From assembly GCA_003427395.1 (NCBI GenBank), contig BFEA01000588.1:327046-360559 (forward strand): a stretch of 33,514 nucleotides of DNA, read 5' to 3'. This DNA comes from Chara braunii (Eukaryota > Streptophyta > Charophyceae > Charales > Characeae). Position numbers and translations under genes: made by a program. Under the pieces are notes generated by a model. It made no database searches, had not been told where the DNA came from, and saw nothing but the letters and a program-made list of their open reading frames with translations. This document shows, piece by piece, positions 22,621-33,030 of this stretch. Every line of letters starts with the position of its first letter. Positions within the stretch are counted from its first letter, which is position 1.

Positions 22621-23216
22621 GGATCCTCTATATCTACCATGTACGTGCCATCGTGCAAGTGCATTCCTATCATCTCTACGTTGGCGCACCATGGTCTCCC
22701 GAGAATTATGTCGTGGTCCATTTCCTCCATTACGGTCATTCGCTGAGATGACCAGATTGACTCCCTGATTCCTGCCTTGACTGCACATTTCGTGACATAC
22801 CCAGCGAACAAAATTTCACCACCGGCTCCCCGGATGCTCCCTGTTACTTCCTTATTTATCGTACAACCCGAAATCGTTGCGAAGTCTCTCCTTATGGGAG
22901 TGATTTCCGCTCCCCCGTCTACTAATGCGTCAATGATGACTCCCGATCTGGATTTTCAACTTTCCCACGGGCAATGCATGGAAGCTAAGCTTCGTTCCGG
23001 GCGGCGCCCTCATGACCTCGCCACCTTCTCGGTCCGGCAAGCTCAGGCGGATGTCCGCAAAGGCCTTCTCTAGATCCTCCAGATCCCCCCGACTCCTTTG
23101 AAGGTTAGCGACTTCTTGCGGAGCTTCCTCCTCCCTTTCCTCTTCCGGTGATTCGGGGTTTTCGTCTATCTCTACTCGTCGTCGAGTCAACAGTTGTTTA
23201 TCTAAGCCTTTTGAGC
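22611..23216 (-). pseudogene. Aspartic protease region
   Basis: The retroviral-type protease cleaves the Gag-Pol polyprotein. An acidic lead-in (ENPESPEEEREEEAPQE) at 23190-22930 is followed, after a one-base shift near 22935, by IDALVDGGAEITPI. The D-G-G-A of that stretch, at 22919-22908, occupies the place of the usual D-S/T-G-A active site. About 90 residues on, HDIILGRPWC matches the conserved I-L-G-R/x-P-W block near the protease C-terminus. The Ser/Thr to Gly change at the active site is noteworthy but may be normal for this lineage. A frameshift also separates it from gag (near 23215). Confidence 0.85.
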
Positions 23217-25320
23217 AACCTACGACTGACCTGCATAATGGTCTGAAACGACACCGACACCATGGTTCCTAGTAATTTACTAAGGGTATCATCGATCTCA
23301 GGCATGGTTAAGATCAGGATTTGATACCTAAACTTTTTCTTAGCAGCGGTGACCTTGTCTGTGGGCTCTTCTTCCCTAGGCTTCCCATAAACTTTCTCGG
23401 GCTCCCCGGCCTCGGGCTCTGCCTGGGGCGCGGAGCCTCCAACAACCTCCTCCATCACGATGTCACGGATAATCCTTCTCCCAGTCGTCCCTAGTCGAGT
23501 GGTCGCATTCACCCTATCGCGCCCGTCGCTTTCCAGAATAAAGTTGACCTGCGGCCCGCGGCCCCGGAGTTGGTCCCAGATGATATCAACCACTGCCTCG
23601 ACCTCTACTGCTGTTATCTCTAACCCATTGAGCATGATAATGGCTTGCCGCATTCCCCCTGGCGAGTTCCAATTCACCCGTTCTCCCTGCGGTCCGAATG
23701 TCTCCCCCTTCAATGATCTGGTACATCTCCTTTTTAGTATATCGTGGTTGAGCTTAGGACATGCGCGCACAAAATGTCCCACCGCGATGCAGTACTTGCA
23801 TTGCTCGTTAGCGGACTCTCTTCGTCCGAATCCTCGGTTGGCTACTCCCGGCGGAACTACGGCTTCCTGGGGAAGGAGGGCGGGTTGGGATACTTGCGCC
23901 TGCATAACCAGCAGCGCATTCTCCATCCTTTCAATCTTGTTGTTGACTCCGTGCACGGGTTCGTGTAGACTTTCAATCCCCTTTTTTACCTTGTCCCCTG
24001 TCCTACCAGTCTGATCTATGACCTCCCCTTCTTTGAGCAAGGCCAATGTCTCGGTCACTACGGTCTTCTCGGCCAGATCCGTTACCGTACTGAAATCAGC
24101 ATCCCTGGTGTTTACAAACTTGCTCGTCTGTGCGTAAGCCGATAGGATCTTGTCCTTGTCGAACTCGGAGAACTGTCTGAGGAAGTACTTACTCATTATC
24201 CGGTCCGTAACCCCGGGGATCCTTAGTGCTACCAGGGTAAATTCTCGTAGAAAGTCGTTGTACGTTGCAAAGTTCTTCCTTTGGACTGCCGCTAAGTCGG
24301 CCTCCGTTGCCATTTTCTCTGTGACCAGGTACTTCCTCATCATCACATCCCGGGTTTCCTTCCAGAATCGACTCGCGGCTACGATGGCCATTATGTCTCG
24401 TCCCAGGCTTAATGACACGTGCTGCCCTAGGTGGTCCATCTTTCCTCTTCGGTCCATTTCAACAACACAGCTAGATTCTCGTAATCTATTAGGAACTTCG
24501 TGATGTTTGCCCCGTCAAACGTCAACTTTTTCTTAGCGTCTGCTAGGTAGCCTTGGTTTTTGTTCAGTGCCCGCACGAGGGACGATACTATCTTCCTGAG
24601 GCTGCCTTCGGAGCTACTAGCCTCCCCCGCCGTATTGGTATCCTGCCCTTCCTTGTCGGTCTTCTGTCCCTCCCTAGTCTTTGAAGTCTCTTCCGGGTCG
24701 AACCATCCCAACACCCTTTCCCTAAGGCTCCAGAGCCCTTCACATCCTCGTGTTACTGCCGGTGTAGTTGGCAGATGGCTAGCCGTGCTATCTATAGCTG
24801 GCGGGTTCGTAGCTTTCTCTGCTTCCATCCCCGAGGAATTCTCTCTTTCCTTCCTCCTCTTGCTTGGCGTCCCTCCGCGGTCACTATCCTTAACCCCTTG
24901 TCTACTTCCGCCTTGGCTGACTTTCCGCCCATCCCGCGGTTCCTCCTGCGGGGGGTCCTCCTCGTTCCTAGTCATCATTTCTTCAATCAATCTTGCCTTG
25001 AAATCCGCGGTCTTTTTTTCTATTTTCGCTAGCTTGCGCCTCGCATCCGTGACTCTCACTTTCTTGGACACAACTCCCTCTGAATTCCGGGGGTTTGTCC
25101 TGTCCTTGTTCCTACCCTCCCTGGTCTCTTGGGTCCCTTGCTTGCTTCCCCCCGCTTTCCCCGAGTTTTCCCTTGAGGAGATTTCCTTCTGGTTCCCCTT
25201 GGTACCATCCGGATTTATCGATTCTCTGTCCTTCTAACCCTCCTCACTCTGCATGGCGCTGCCTCCTAAGCCTGGTCCTCCCTCGCTCCTACGATTATCC
25301 GTCTCATCCTCCATCGCCAT
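23198..25320 (-). pseudogene. Gag, interrupted
   Basis: Gag forms the particle that packages element RNA. The likely start is ATG at 25320 (MAMEDETDNRR...). An in-frame TAG at 25236-25234 follows after 28 codons, and the same frame continues, with no Met needed, to 24427 with Lys/Glu-rich, coiled-coil-like sequence and then the gag core text FDGANITKFLIDYENLAVLL. A one-base frameshift near 24450 moves the reading into the frame ending at 23198, which carries the rest of the core (for example NFATYNDFLREFTLVALRIPG). It also has a CCHC zinc knuckle, CKYCIAVGHFVRAC (C-X2-C-X4-H-X4-C), at 23800-23759. Core and knuckle together make the assignment secure. Confidence 0.93.
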
Positions 25321-25788
25321 TTTGCCTAGTTATGCATAAACCAGAGGGTTCCCCAAGATACACGCAGTGCGAGGCATTTAGGTTTCATAGGTTCCAGTTT
25401 CGTTGGTTTATCTTTATTCGGATAGTAGCCTTCTCCCCATTTTCATCTCCCGATTGCTTTCCTAAGAAGGAGCCGCGACCGACCCCGCCGCCCTATCGAG
25501 CTAAGGGACATGACTTAGTTCCCTTCATAACAGGCTCGTTTAGAGTGCCCCTATTTCGTCGGGCCGACGCGTAGGGTTCCTGGTTGGGTGTCCCGCTAGG
25601 AAAAGTTTCACGAGCAGTATTCTTTTTTTCAACCTCCGGCCATAACAATCCTTTGGAGTCTACCCCCCTTGCTTTATTCTGTAGTGGTTTTTTAACGCCC
25701 GGTCCGACGGTCCTTCCCCATCCCCATCGGTGCGCCCCTGTACGTAGCGGACTATACTTGATTTTCCCTATTGGCCTGCCTCCGGGTG
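25321..25788. other. Gap between gag start and unknown gene cluster
   Basis: About 470 bp between the presumed gag ATG and the 3' end of copy 1 of the unknown cluster. If the cluster is not part of the element, the 5' LTR and primer-binding site should be here, but I see neither a TG...CA block nor a TGG-type tRNA primer site following CA on the minus strand. A minus-strand open frame (25493-25933) spans most of it and overlaps copy 1 in another frame. It has no recognisable domain. Confidence 0.5.
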
Positions 25789-26612
25789 CTAGCCCCGTTC
25801 TCGTCCTCGCAGCCCTTCCAGTTCGGTAGGCTTCTTGAATAGTTGAGCCACCCCCGCTAGATAACTTTCTCCTATCTCGATTTCCCTCTGGATTATGTGT
25901 TCGTATTCCGCCCAAGCTACCTGTGGCAGCCAAATACCAGGATATTAATAACTTTCAGTAATTCATGGGCCCGGTTTCCCCAAAATGGCCCATGCTCCAC
26001 AGCAACGTCATAGAACATCCCGATGGTCTGATAGGGGAAGTGGTCTACCCAGATTATTGCTGAGTCTGCCAGATCCTGCGCCCTTGCGAGGCTCTTGAAG
26101 ATGAGGTCTATCATGAATCGGGGGCCCCAACACCTCAGCGGGGTTGTCGGTGCCTTGAACTCCCTCCAGCCCCCCATTTCCACCCTGGTGAGTAAGCCAA
26201 CGTTCCTCCTACCTCTGATTGATTGGCCTATCCGCATCAACACCCGGGCGGCCCTCCGAAAGACCGGAGCCAGCTCGTGGCCTTGGGATATTCCTACCCT
26301 ATGTGAGTGTCAGTCGATCTCGGGTAGATACAAGGCCCCAGTAACCTCTAAATTGGAATACAAATCATCCTCAGGCCCTCGGTTGAATCTCATCCCCGTC
26401 CACCGACACTCCACCAACATGAAGGCGCTATCCCTTTCCAAGGTCACGACCCGCCATTCCACGTCGAAACCCCGAAAGTCGGGACTTGATGGTAGGGACA
26501 CTTCCGACCTTCTGCCGTTATTCCAGGGTGGTCCGGGGTACCGGGGCTGGCGTACCGTTCGAACACGTCTTGTTGCCATCGCTGTTTTGACGATTTCCTG
26601 CATAGCCCACAC
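25789..26612 (-). pseudogene. Unknown tandem family, copy 1 (broken)
   Basis: Homologous along its length to copies 2 and 3. From 26612 the frame gives an N-terminal part with DSAFMLVECRW (aligning with copy 3 DAFLWIETIW and copy 2 LSYVWIERIW) and GALYLPEID. It meets a TGA at 26312-26310 where copy 3 has Gly, then continues in frame with ELAPVFRRAARVL, EMGGWREFKAP and HGPFWGNRAHELLKVINIL. After TAG (25919-25917) the homology moves by one frameshift to WAEYEHIIQREIEIG and YLAGVAQLF, ending at a TAG at 25791-25789. Upstream, roughly 26613-26800 in the same frame reads protein-like with several stops (for example RGWAVAEEQAVILSVWAM), so the copy may once have been longer. No family or function recognised. 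Confidence 0.75.
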
Positions 26613-26864
26613 AGAAAGGATTACGGCCTGTTCTTCAGCAACTGCCCATCCTCTTACTGTTTCACTCCCTGCTTATGTCTCCTCCAGTCTTTTCTATCAC
26701 GCGTCCCACATTTGCGCCAACAATGGTCGGACGTCTTCCCTTGTTTTCAATCCCCTCGCATGCCCTGCTAAACTAATGTACATGCCCCTTCCTTATGTTA
26801 CACCCTAGTTTACATGCACCCTCCATACTCCGCCCTCCCCGCGGCGTTCGATTTTCCGGTCCCT

Positions 26865-27650
26865 TTAATCGAACCACAGTACTTCAAACAGTTTAAAAAC
26901 ATCATCTACGTAGGATGGACTGGCCGCCGCCTCCCGACTGACTATGGCGTCCCAAGCCTCCGCGTCTACCTCTAGGCGGTCATACCTATCTATCCTTAGG
27001 ATGGTGAGAATTTCCCAGGCTTTATCACCGTAGAAGGACCCGTATTTTAACGAGGTCTTATAGAATTCCTCAGCCAGCCAGGCACACTCTATATGTACTT
27101 CTTTCATGGAGTCGGCCACTTCTACGATGTGCACAAGACCCCCAAACCACTCGGCCACGAACTCAGGCACCCAAGCCGTCGTTCGCAGGCTGGGAGGCTT
27201 GAGTTCCTTCCATCCCCCCATCACAACTCTGCTACTAACTTCGTCTCACCCCTTATTGGCGAACCTCTTGCCTTCTTTTCGGGTTCGCGCCTCTGCATCC
27301 CCCAGAAGCCACATCGGATTCTATTTCATTGCTATCATAGTGCAAAATAGGCGCCACCCGTCTTCAGAAAGAACGACCATTCCGACCGATTCCACTTTGC
27401 CTTCTGCTACCTCGTCCCAACCTTGCTCTTCCCTTATTGGGTTCCAAATTCGCTCTATCCATACATACGATAGTTCCGGGGCAACCTCAAACCCGACCCA
27501 GTCGCATGTGGTCCATCTCCATTCGTTTTCTGCTGGTATAGGCATTTCTACTCCTCCCTTGAGTCGCCTTGGTTCCCATCCTTTGAAGGCGTATTCCATC
27601 ATCATTTCCTCTCTAATCATCTTTTCCCTTCCTGCACAATACCAGGCCAC
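26865..27650 (-). pseudogene. Unknown tandem family, copy 2 (two in-frame stops)
   Basis: Middle of the three copies. It opens just 26 bp after the stop of copy 3; the first ATG is near 27620. N-terminal half: GGVEMPIPAENEWRW, YVWIERIWNP and VVLSEDGWRLF, matching copy 3 'VVLSEDGTW' and 'YLSQDG' regions. A TAG at 27323-27321 and a TGA shortly after interrupt the frame. The same frame then runs on from MGGWKELKPPSLRT through YGSFYGDKAWEILTILRID and YVDDVFKLFEVL to a stop at 26865. The two halves (27650-27321 and 27224-26865) align with the two halves of copy 3, so they are one gene. No frameshift is needed in this copy. Confidence 0.78.
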
Positions 27651-27676
27651 TCGGTCCCTCTAGGTAAGTCCCTACC

Positions 27677-28489
27677 TTAGAAATCCCAGTCCTCTATCTC
27701 ATCCTCTTCGTCCATGTCACTTAGGTCGTCCTCTTCGTTGTAGAACAATTGCTTCACCCCTTCCAGGAATGTCTCCCCTACTACCACATTACTGTAGACT
27801 ATCCCCCAATGCACAGAGCTAGGGACAAAAACATTGTCTATGCTAAGGCAGTTCAATATTTCGGCCAGCTCCTCCGCCCAATTCCCTTCAAACGGCCCCA
27901 GTAGTACCGACAATTGGAAGAAGTCCTGCCCGGCGCATTGGTATAATCCGACGGTCGTCATGGACTGACATATCTGTATTAGCCTGCTCCGGGTTCCGAA
28001 GACCGCATCCACCAGAAAGGGAGGCAACACACATCGCAGGGTTCTGACGGGCCGCCTTACGCATCCTCTATCCCCAAGTTTCACCCGCACATCTACCCTT
28101 TCCATTTCCATTTCCCGCCGCTGACACGCAGCCCATACAACCTCCCTCCCCGCCTTCTTAAACAATTCGTCCGGCGTATTCCCTAGCGCCAAACTTATAA
28201 CCATAGCATTCTCTCCATCTTGTGACAAGTAGACCCACCCCCGGGCTTCCACAGTCCCTCGAAACTCCAAATCGATTAAACTTGGCGACAACCTTGTCAA
28301 GCTGACATTAATCCATATAGTTTCTATCCAAAGGAACGCGTCCTCCTCTTCCAGCATCACGGTTTGGTATGCTGGCTCAAGATCTGTCCACGTCCCATCT
28401 TCCGAGAGGACGACCGATACCCCATCCTTTACATCTACTGACATTTCCGGACCGCTGGTATAGATCGGGGAAGACAACCACCGTGCCAT
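27677..28489 (-). CDS. Unknown protein, copy 3 of tandem family, open frame
   Basis: The only uninterrupted copy, 270 residues from ATG at 28489 (the frame opens slightly upstream with TTG at 28507, after a stop at 28519-28517). Visible features: VSVVLSEDGTW near the N-terminus, EEDAFLWIETIWINV, ARGWVYLSQDGENAMVISLA, the shared LLGPFEGNWAEELAEIL block, GETFLEGVKQLF, and an acidic tail (NEEDDLSDMDEEDEIEDWDF). I see no signal peptide, membrane segment or metal-binding cluster. Shared positions with copies 1 and 2 (G-x-F-x-G-x-x-A-x-E-I/L-L, and F/Y-x-x-x-V-x-x-L-F) suggest a folded domain under past constraint. The family is unknown to me. It may be a host gene, or an extra 5' module of the adjoining gypsy element, since all lie on one strand with no LTR between. 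Confidence 0.55.
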   Translation of the reverse strand: MARWLSSPIYTSGPEMSVDVKDGVSVVLSEDGTWTDLEPAYQTVMLEEEDAFLWIETIWINVSLTRLSPSLIDLEFRGTVEARGWVYLSQDGENAMVISLALGNTPDELFKKAGREVVWAACQRREMEMERVDVRVKLGDRGCVRRPVRTLRCVLPPFLVDAVFGTRSRLIQICQSMTTVGLYQCAGQDFFQLSVLLGPFEGNWAEELAEILNCLSIDNVFVPSSVHWGIVYSNVVVGETFLEGVKQLFYNEEDDLSDMDEEDEIEDWDF

Positions 28490-31342
28490 CTTGTTTCCAG
28501 CACCCAACCCCTGTTTTCATAAGAGAGTACCAAACGGTCCTTCTAGTCAGGTCAACCCCCGTCTTAGATGAGAATTATTTCAGACCCCCCATCAAGGTCT
28601 CCCTAATTTACCTCCCAATTCCTAAGTACCTCCTTCCCATAATACCCTTGGTCGGTCATCCATTTCCCCACATTCTTTATCTTGGTTCCATTCCAACTGA
28701 CCTCTATCCTCCGTCCTTCCAATCATCTCTCACTCGTGTAGACTTAGATGGGGGGGGGGGGATAGACTTAGAAATATGCGTCGTCCAACAATCCAAGCTC
28801 AATCAATCTTTACAGAGGGGGAACACATAAAAAAATCAGGCAATCTCACATACGGGTCAGTCATCTCCTCACCGGCTTTTTCCCAATATGGTCTCTCCGC
28901 TGGTACTATCGGTAGAGTTTTATCCCATACCTCAAGCGCAGCTCAACCGTTGCGAGCACGGTACCCAGGCTCCGGCACAGGGTGTTACCCCTCTCCATTC
29001 GCCCAAAATACCCCATCCCGTTTTGTCGCTCTTGCATACCCTCGTTGGTACCGGGAATTAACTCTGCGCACCCCGTTAGGAGCAGTAGTCAGTCGCCCGG
29101 GCATTCACTTCCATCGGTCCGATAAGAATCAGCCTTTCCCAAGCCGTGCTACGGAAAGCTACTAATCGTCTCCGAGGTTTCTTCCTTGCCTCGCATGCAG
29201 TGGTACTCCCCCCGCCAGCCAACAGGCTAAGCCCCGCCTGAGGAGACGTTTCGCACCCTGCCTGGACAAGATCATCGAGCCGTGCTCGTGACCGCCCGGA
29301 CGAGAATGCGACTAATCAACCGGCGTGACAAACTCCCGTCCGACAGCTCGGTGGCCTGACCTCCACACACGAACACCCGGCAACCTCAAAGAGAGCGACG
29401 TTTCGCAAACCGCACCGGCCGGTGCAGGCCCATCCTTTCCTTCCGAAAGGCAGGACACTCAAACCCCATCATGCAAACACAAGTCCCAAGCGGGACACAT
29501 ATAGTACAAGTGCCTTTCCCTTGGTGCACCCAGCGCTTTCTACCCATAGCTCACAATTTTCTCTCATGACAATGAGTGTCACTCCCCCTATTTTCATACA
29601 CAGTGGTTGGTTCCTTCTCGTGAGAATCTTCAAAGGTGAGCTAGTTTTCCTTGGAGTCTAGCAACTCCCTTCATTCCCTTTCTCTTCATTTGTCTGTCCT
29701 TTCATAGGGTGGGTTTATTCCTTCTTGATGACCCGTTGTGTTCATGTTGGTTCCTTCAAGCATTTCAAAGTGCAAAGTGCATGAGCCCGCTGGCCTCAAA
29801 GAAGAGAAGAGAAGGGCACCCATTCAGTCGGATCACTCCGCTGCGGGATTTTCATCGGACCCCGGCCAAAGCCGAAGGACCAACCGCCTGCCAGGTAACC
29901 GGAGCCCTTCTTTCATACGAAGAGGAAGAGTCAATCTGAGACTTGCCCAAGGCTTCCCCTGACTGGCGAACACCAACACCGGACGAAGAAGGGCTAGAGC
30001 CATTTCATAAGGGGATGACTAATCAAGTGCATAGCATGCATGTTATACCTCCAGGCCTGGCCATGCCATGCGCCCAGCCACCCTCAAATCTGATTCTCAC
30101 AAGAGTAAGGGCAAGCATAAGTCAAATTTCCTTATCTTTGGTTGTGTACACGTCAACGCGTTGGGCGCCCCCTTAGGAATCGCAAGGGTCAGTTTAACCC
30201 CATGCCCGTTACCTCCACCATTTTTATAGGGTCAAACCCCGATAGACTTTCGAGCCTTAGTGGACCCCACTGCGGGTCCCATTTGGTTCGACCCGCCCAC
30301 GCTCATTCTTAAGGCGCGGGCAATTCGTCCCAGGGTCACCCCCACCTAGTGCTTTGAGATGGATGGGGGTGGGTCATCGAGCGAGAGAGCTTTGACATTG
30401 GGGATGTAACTCAGCCCTCACGCCGGGTGGTAGTCTCGCTGGTCATTCCGCAGGACTGATTTTTTTTTCGATTCTTGGTTGTGTTATCAGGCAATTGCTC
30501 TTTCCAATACGCAGGCAGTCCAAGGGTTCTTTCAAAGTTTCTCTTCTCTTGTGCGCAGGCTAAGTGTCATCCTTAGGCCGCGCACCATTTCCCTAAGCAT
30601 TGTGATCCTATGGCGTCATTGGGGTGCGGCGATGCCGTCCTCCCCCTCGCCTCTACGCACCCATCGGGTCTCATACATCTCATTCAACCCTATTGATGCA
30701 GACCCCTTAGTCTTTTCGGGGCCTTTACATGCATGCACACACAACTTTGCATTTCCCTTGGCAAGATTGCACTCCATTCTCTGATTCACACTCCAAGTCT
30801 CAAGCAAAGGTCATTTCCATGAATTGGCTTTAAGCTAAGGGTCCCGTAGCCCCTTTACCCCTCTTCCCTTTTCCTTTCGCCGCCCGGTTCCTCCCGACCC
30901 TATCCCGCACAAGGCATCCATAGCCTTCACTTACCTGCACAGTCCCACATAAAGCAAAGATCCATACAATCCCCCGTTGGGGCCCCAGCCCTTCCCGCAT
31001 GCCTAACTTTTCGTTCTCTTCGGCCTTTTTTTGTGCTCAATCAGCCCATTCTTTTCTCATAGTCATGCAGTCGAGGAAATGGTTGAGTCAAACTGACCTC
31101 GCTTTAACTTATACTTTCTTCCAGATTACGCTTCTTTTCCACTCTTTCAAACATCCTTTCCTTTGCCTTCTTGGTGGCACAAGGGACCGGTTACCCTTCC
31201 CTTGCCCTCTCTCTCCACCAAGTGAGGTCTGATTTCGTTTACCGTTCGCACCCTTGCAATGTAACAAGTGAGGGGAGAAGGGTTAGTCATATGCCAAGTG
31301 AGGGGAAGTGGAGAGAGGGGCAACGTGAACACGGAGAGCGAG
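28490..31342. other. 2.85 kb without a recognised gene
   Basis: I examined both strands. Open frames here are short (the longest on + are 28369-28830, which is antisense to copy 3, and 28776-29165) and show no domain or paralogue. The + strand is pyrimidine-rich in places. Small features only: a G12 run, the decamer acgtttcgca twice (about 29247 and 29397), and a 6-bp stem GGACCC...GGGTCC near 30262. If the gypsy element includes the unknown cluster, its 5' LTR should be within this interval, but I could not delimit one by eye. Confidence 0.5.
28739..28772. repeat. G12 homopolymer between 10-bp direct repeats
   Basis: Twelve G (28750-28761) are flanked by TAGACTTAGA at 28739-28748 and again at 28763-28772. 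A long G run is a common place for length errors in assembly. The flanking duplication may be slippage- or repair-derived. Confidence 0.75.
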
Positions 31343-31353
31343 AGAAAAGGGTG

Positions 31354-31354
31354 G

Positions 31355-31408
<54 letters not shown>
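31354..31408. repeat. (GA)n microsatellite
   Basis: About 55 bp of GA dinucleotides on the + strand, broken by 'aaag' twice. It is preceded by purine-rich sequence from about 31310. Ordinary simple repeat. Confidence 0.9.
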
Positions 31409-31409
<1 letters not shown>

Positions 31410-31442
31410 GACTTCTATTCCTAATAAAAAATCTCCCCGTAG

Positions 31443-31510
31443 TAGCAACCAAATGTCGGTCACCCATTCCATAGTAGTCGCAGCCAAATGCCGGTCACCC
31501 ATCCCATAGT
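31443..31510. repeat. 35-bp-period direct duplication
   Basis: Two copies of about 33 bp (31443-31475 and 31478-31510) share ccaaatg.cggtcacccat and ccatagt, with about four differences by eye. It sits immediately before the 92-bp satellite and may be a boundary remnant. Confidence 0.8.
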
Positions 31511-33030
31511 GAAAAATCAACTAAGCATGAATTGGAACACTCCAACATACATGAACTTGACAATGTGAAGGTTGAACTAGTGAAAAGCACGTACACATGT
31601 AGGAGAGCACAACTAAGTATGGACCGGAACATCACAACACACATGAACTTGACAATGAGAAGGTTGAACTAGTGAAAGCACATGCACATGGAGGAGAGCT
31701 CAACTAAGTATGAACCGGAATACTTCAACACATGTGAACTTGATAATGAGGAGATTGAACTAGTGGAAAGCACATGCACATAGAGGAAAGATCAACTAAG
31801 CATGAACCGGAACATCACAACACACATGAACTTGACAATGAGAAGATTGAACTAGTGAAAGACACATGCACATAGAGGAAAGATCAACTAAGTATGAGCC
31901 GGAACACTACAACACTCACGAGCTTGACAATGAGAAGCTTGAACTAGTGAAAAACACAAACACATGGAGGAGAGATCAACTGAGTATGAACCGGAACATC
32001 ACAACACACATGAACTTGACAATGAGAAGATTGAACTAGTGAAAGGCACAAGTACATGTAGGAAAGATCAACTAAGTATGAACCGGAACACTACAACACT
32101 CACAACCTTGAGAATGTGAAGATTGAACTGAAGAAAAACACATGCACATGAAGGAAGGATCAACTAAGTGTGAACCGAAACACTACCACACTCACAAACT
32201 CGACAATGAGAAGATTGAACCTGTGACAAGCACATGCACATGGAGGAAAGATTAACTAAGTATGAACCGGAACACTACAACACTCACGGACTTGACAATG
32301 AGAAGATTGAACTTAAGAAAAACACATACACATGGAGAAAAAATCAACTAAGTGTGAACCGGAACACTACCACACTCACGAACTTGAGAATGTGAAGATT
32401 GAATCAATGAAAAGCGCATGCACATGGAGGAAAGATCAACCAAGTATGAACCGGAACACTACAACACTCACGAACTTGGCAATGTGAAGATTGAACCAAT
32501 GAAAAGCACATGCATATGAAGGAAAGATCAACTAAGTGTGAACCGGAACACTACAACACTCACAAACTTGACAATGAGAAGATTGAACCAATGAAAGGCA
32601 CAAAAAGCACATGCACATGAAGGAAAACTCAACTAAGTGTGAACTGGAACACTACAACACTCAGGAACTTGACAATGAGAAGACTGAACCAATGAAAAAC
32701 ACATACACATGGAGGAAAGATCAACCAAGTATGAAATGAAACACTACAATACTCACGAACTTGGCAATGTGAAGATTGAACCAATGAAAAACACATGCAT
32801 ATGAAGGAAATATCAACTAAGTGTGAACCGAAACACTACCACACTCACGAACTTGAGAATGTGAAGATTGAATCAATGAAAAGCGCATGCACATGGAGGA
32901 AAGATTAACTAAGTATGAACCGGAACACTACAACACTCACGAACTTGGCAATAAGAAGATTGAACTAATGAAGAGCACATGCACATAGAGGAAAGATCAA
33001 CTAAGTATGAGCCGGTATGTCATCAATGTG
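31511..33030 (+). repeat. 92-bp satellite array
   Basis: The anchor 'gaaccgg' or a close variant recurs at 31529, 31621, 31712, 31804, 31896, 31988, 32080, 32172, 32264, 32356, 32448, 32540, 32641, 32733, 32825, 32917 and 33009. The spacing is 92 bp except for one 91 and one 101, the last from a 9-bp insertion 'aaaaagcac' near 32603. Monomers at the left carry 'acatcacaacacacatgaac' and those further right 'acactacaacactcacgaac', so subtypes change along the array. No coding capacity is apparent. Confidence 0.93.

Larger units (their letters stand above)
18903..25320 (-). mobile_element. Decayed Ty3/gypsy-like LTR retrotransposon, 3' truncated
   Basis: On the minus strand, gag, protease, reverse transcriptase, RNase H and integrase follow in that order, which is the Ty3/gypsy (Metaviridae-type) order with integrase last. 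The element is dead. In-frame TAG codons interrupt gag (25236-25234), RT (21244-21242) and integrase (19432-19430). Frameshifts lie near 24450, 23215, 22935, 22620, 22100, 19275 and 19062. Its 3' end is lost: the integrase C-terminus stops at 18902/18903, where minisatellite begins. I found no LTR, primer-binding site or polypurine tract that I trust at either side. Some single-base shifts could be assembly errors, but the number of defects makes this an old copy. Confidence 0.93.

Noticed and set aside
18903-25320. Many plus-strand open frames opposite gag-pol (for example 22256-22768, 23460-24014, 24560-25237)
   Set aside because: They are antisense shadows of the gag-pol coding strand. They have no domains, and their composition is explained by the opposite frame.
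28776-29165. 129-codon plus-strand open frame as a gene
   Set aside because: No domain, paralogue or start context, and its composition is consistent with chance in C/T-rich DNA.
29270-29320. Group II intron-like or organellar fragment (gagccgtgctcg)
   Set aside because: The text only loosely recalls a domain V start. No complementary 3' arm or bulged AC stem follows, and no organellar gene could be read nearby.
30275-30420. tRNA gene: ggttcgacccg resembles a B box and ggggatgtaactcag an A box
   Set aside because: On the + strand the B-like box precedes the A-like box, no cloverleaf can be drawn, and there is no anticodon arm.
31147-31509. Open frames with Ser-Leu or Arg-Glu runs near 31.2-31.5 kb
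   Set aside because: They are produced by the (GA)n microsatellite read in different frames.
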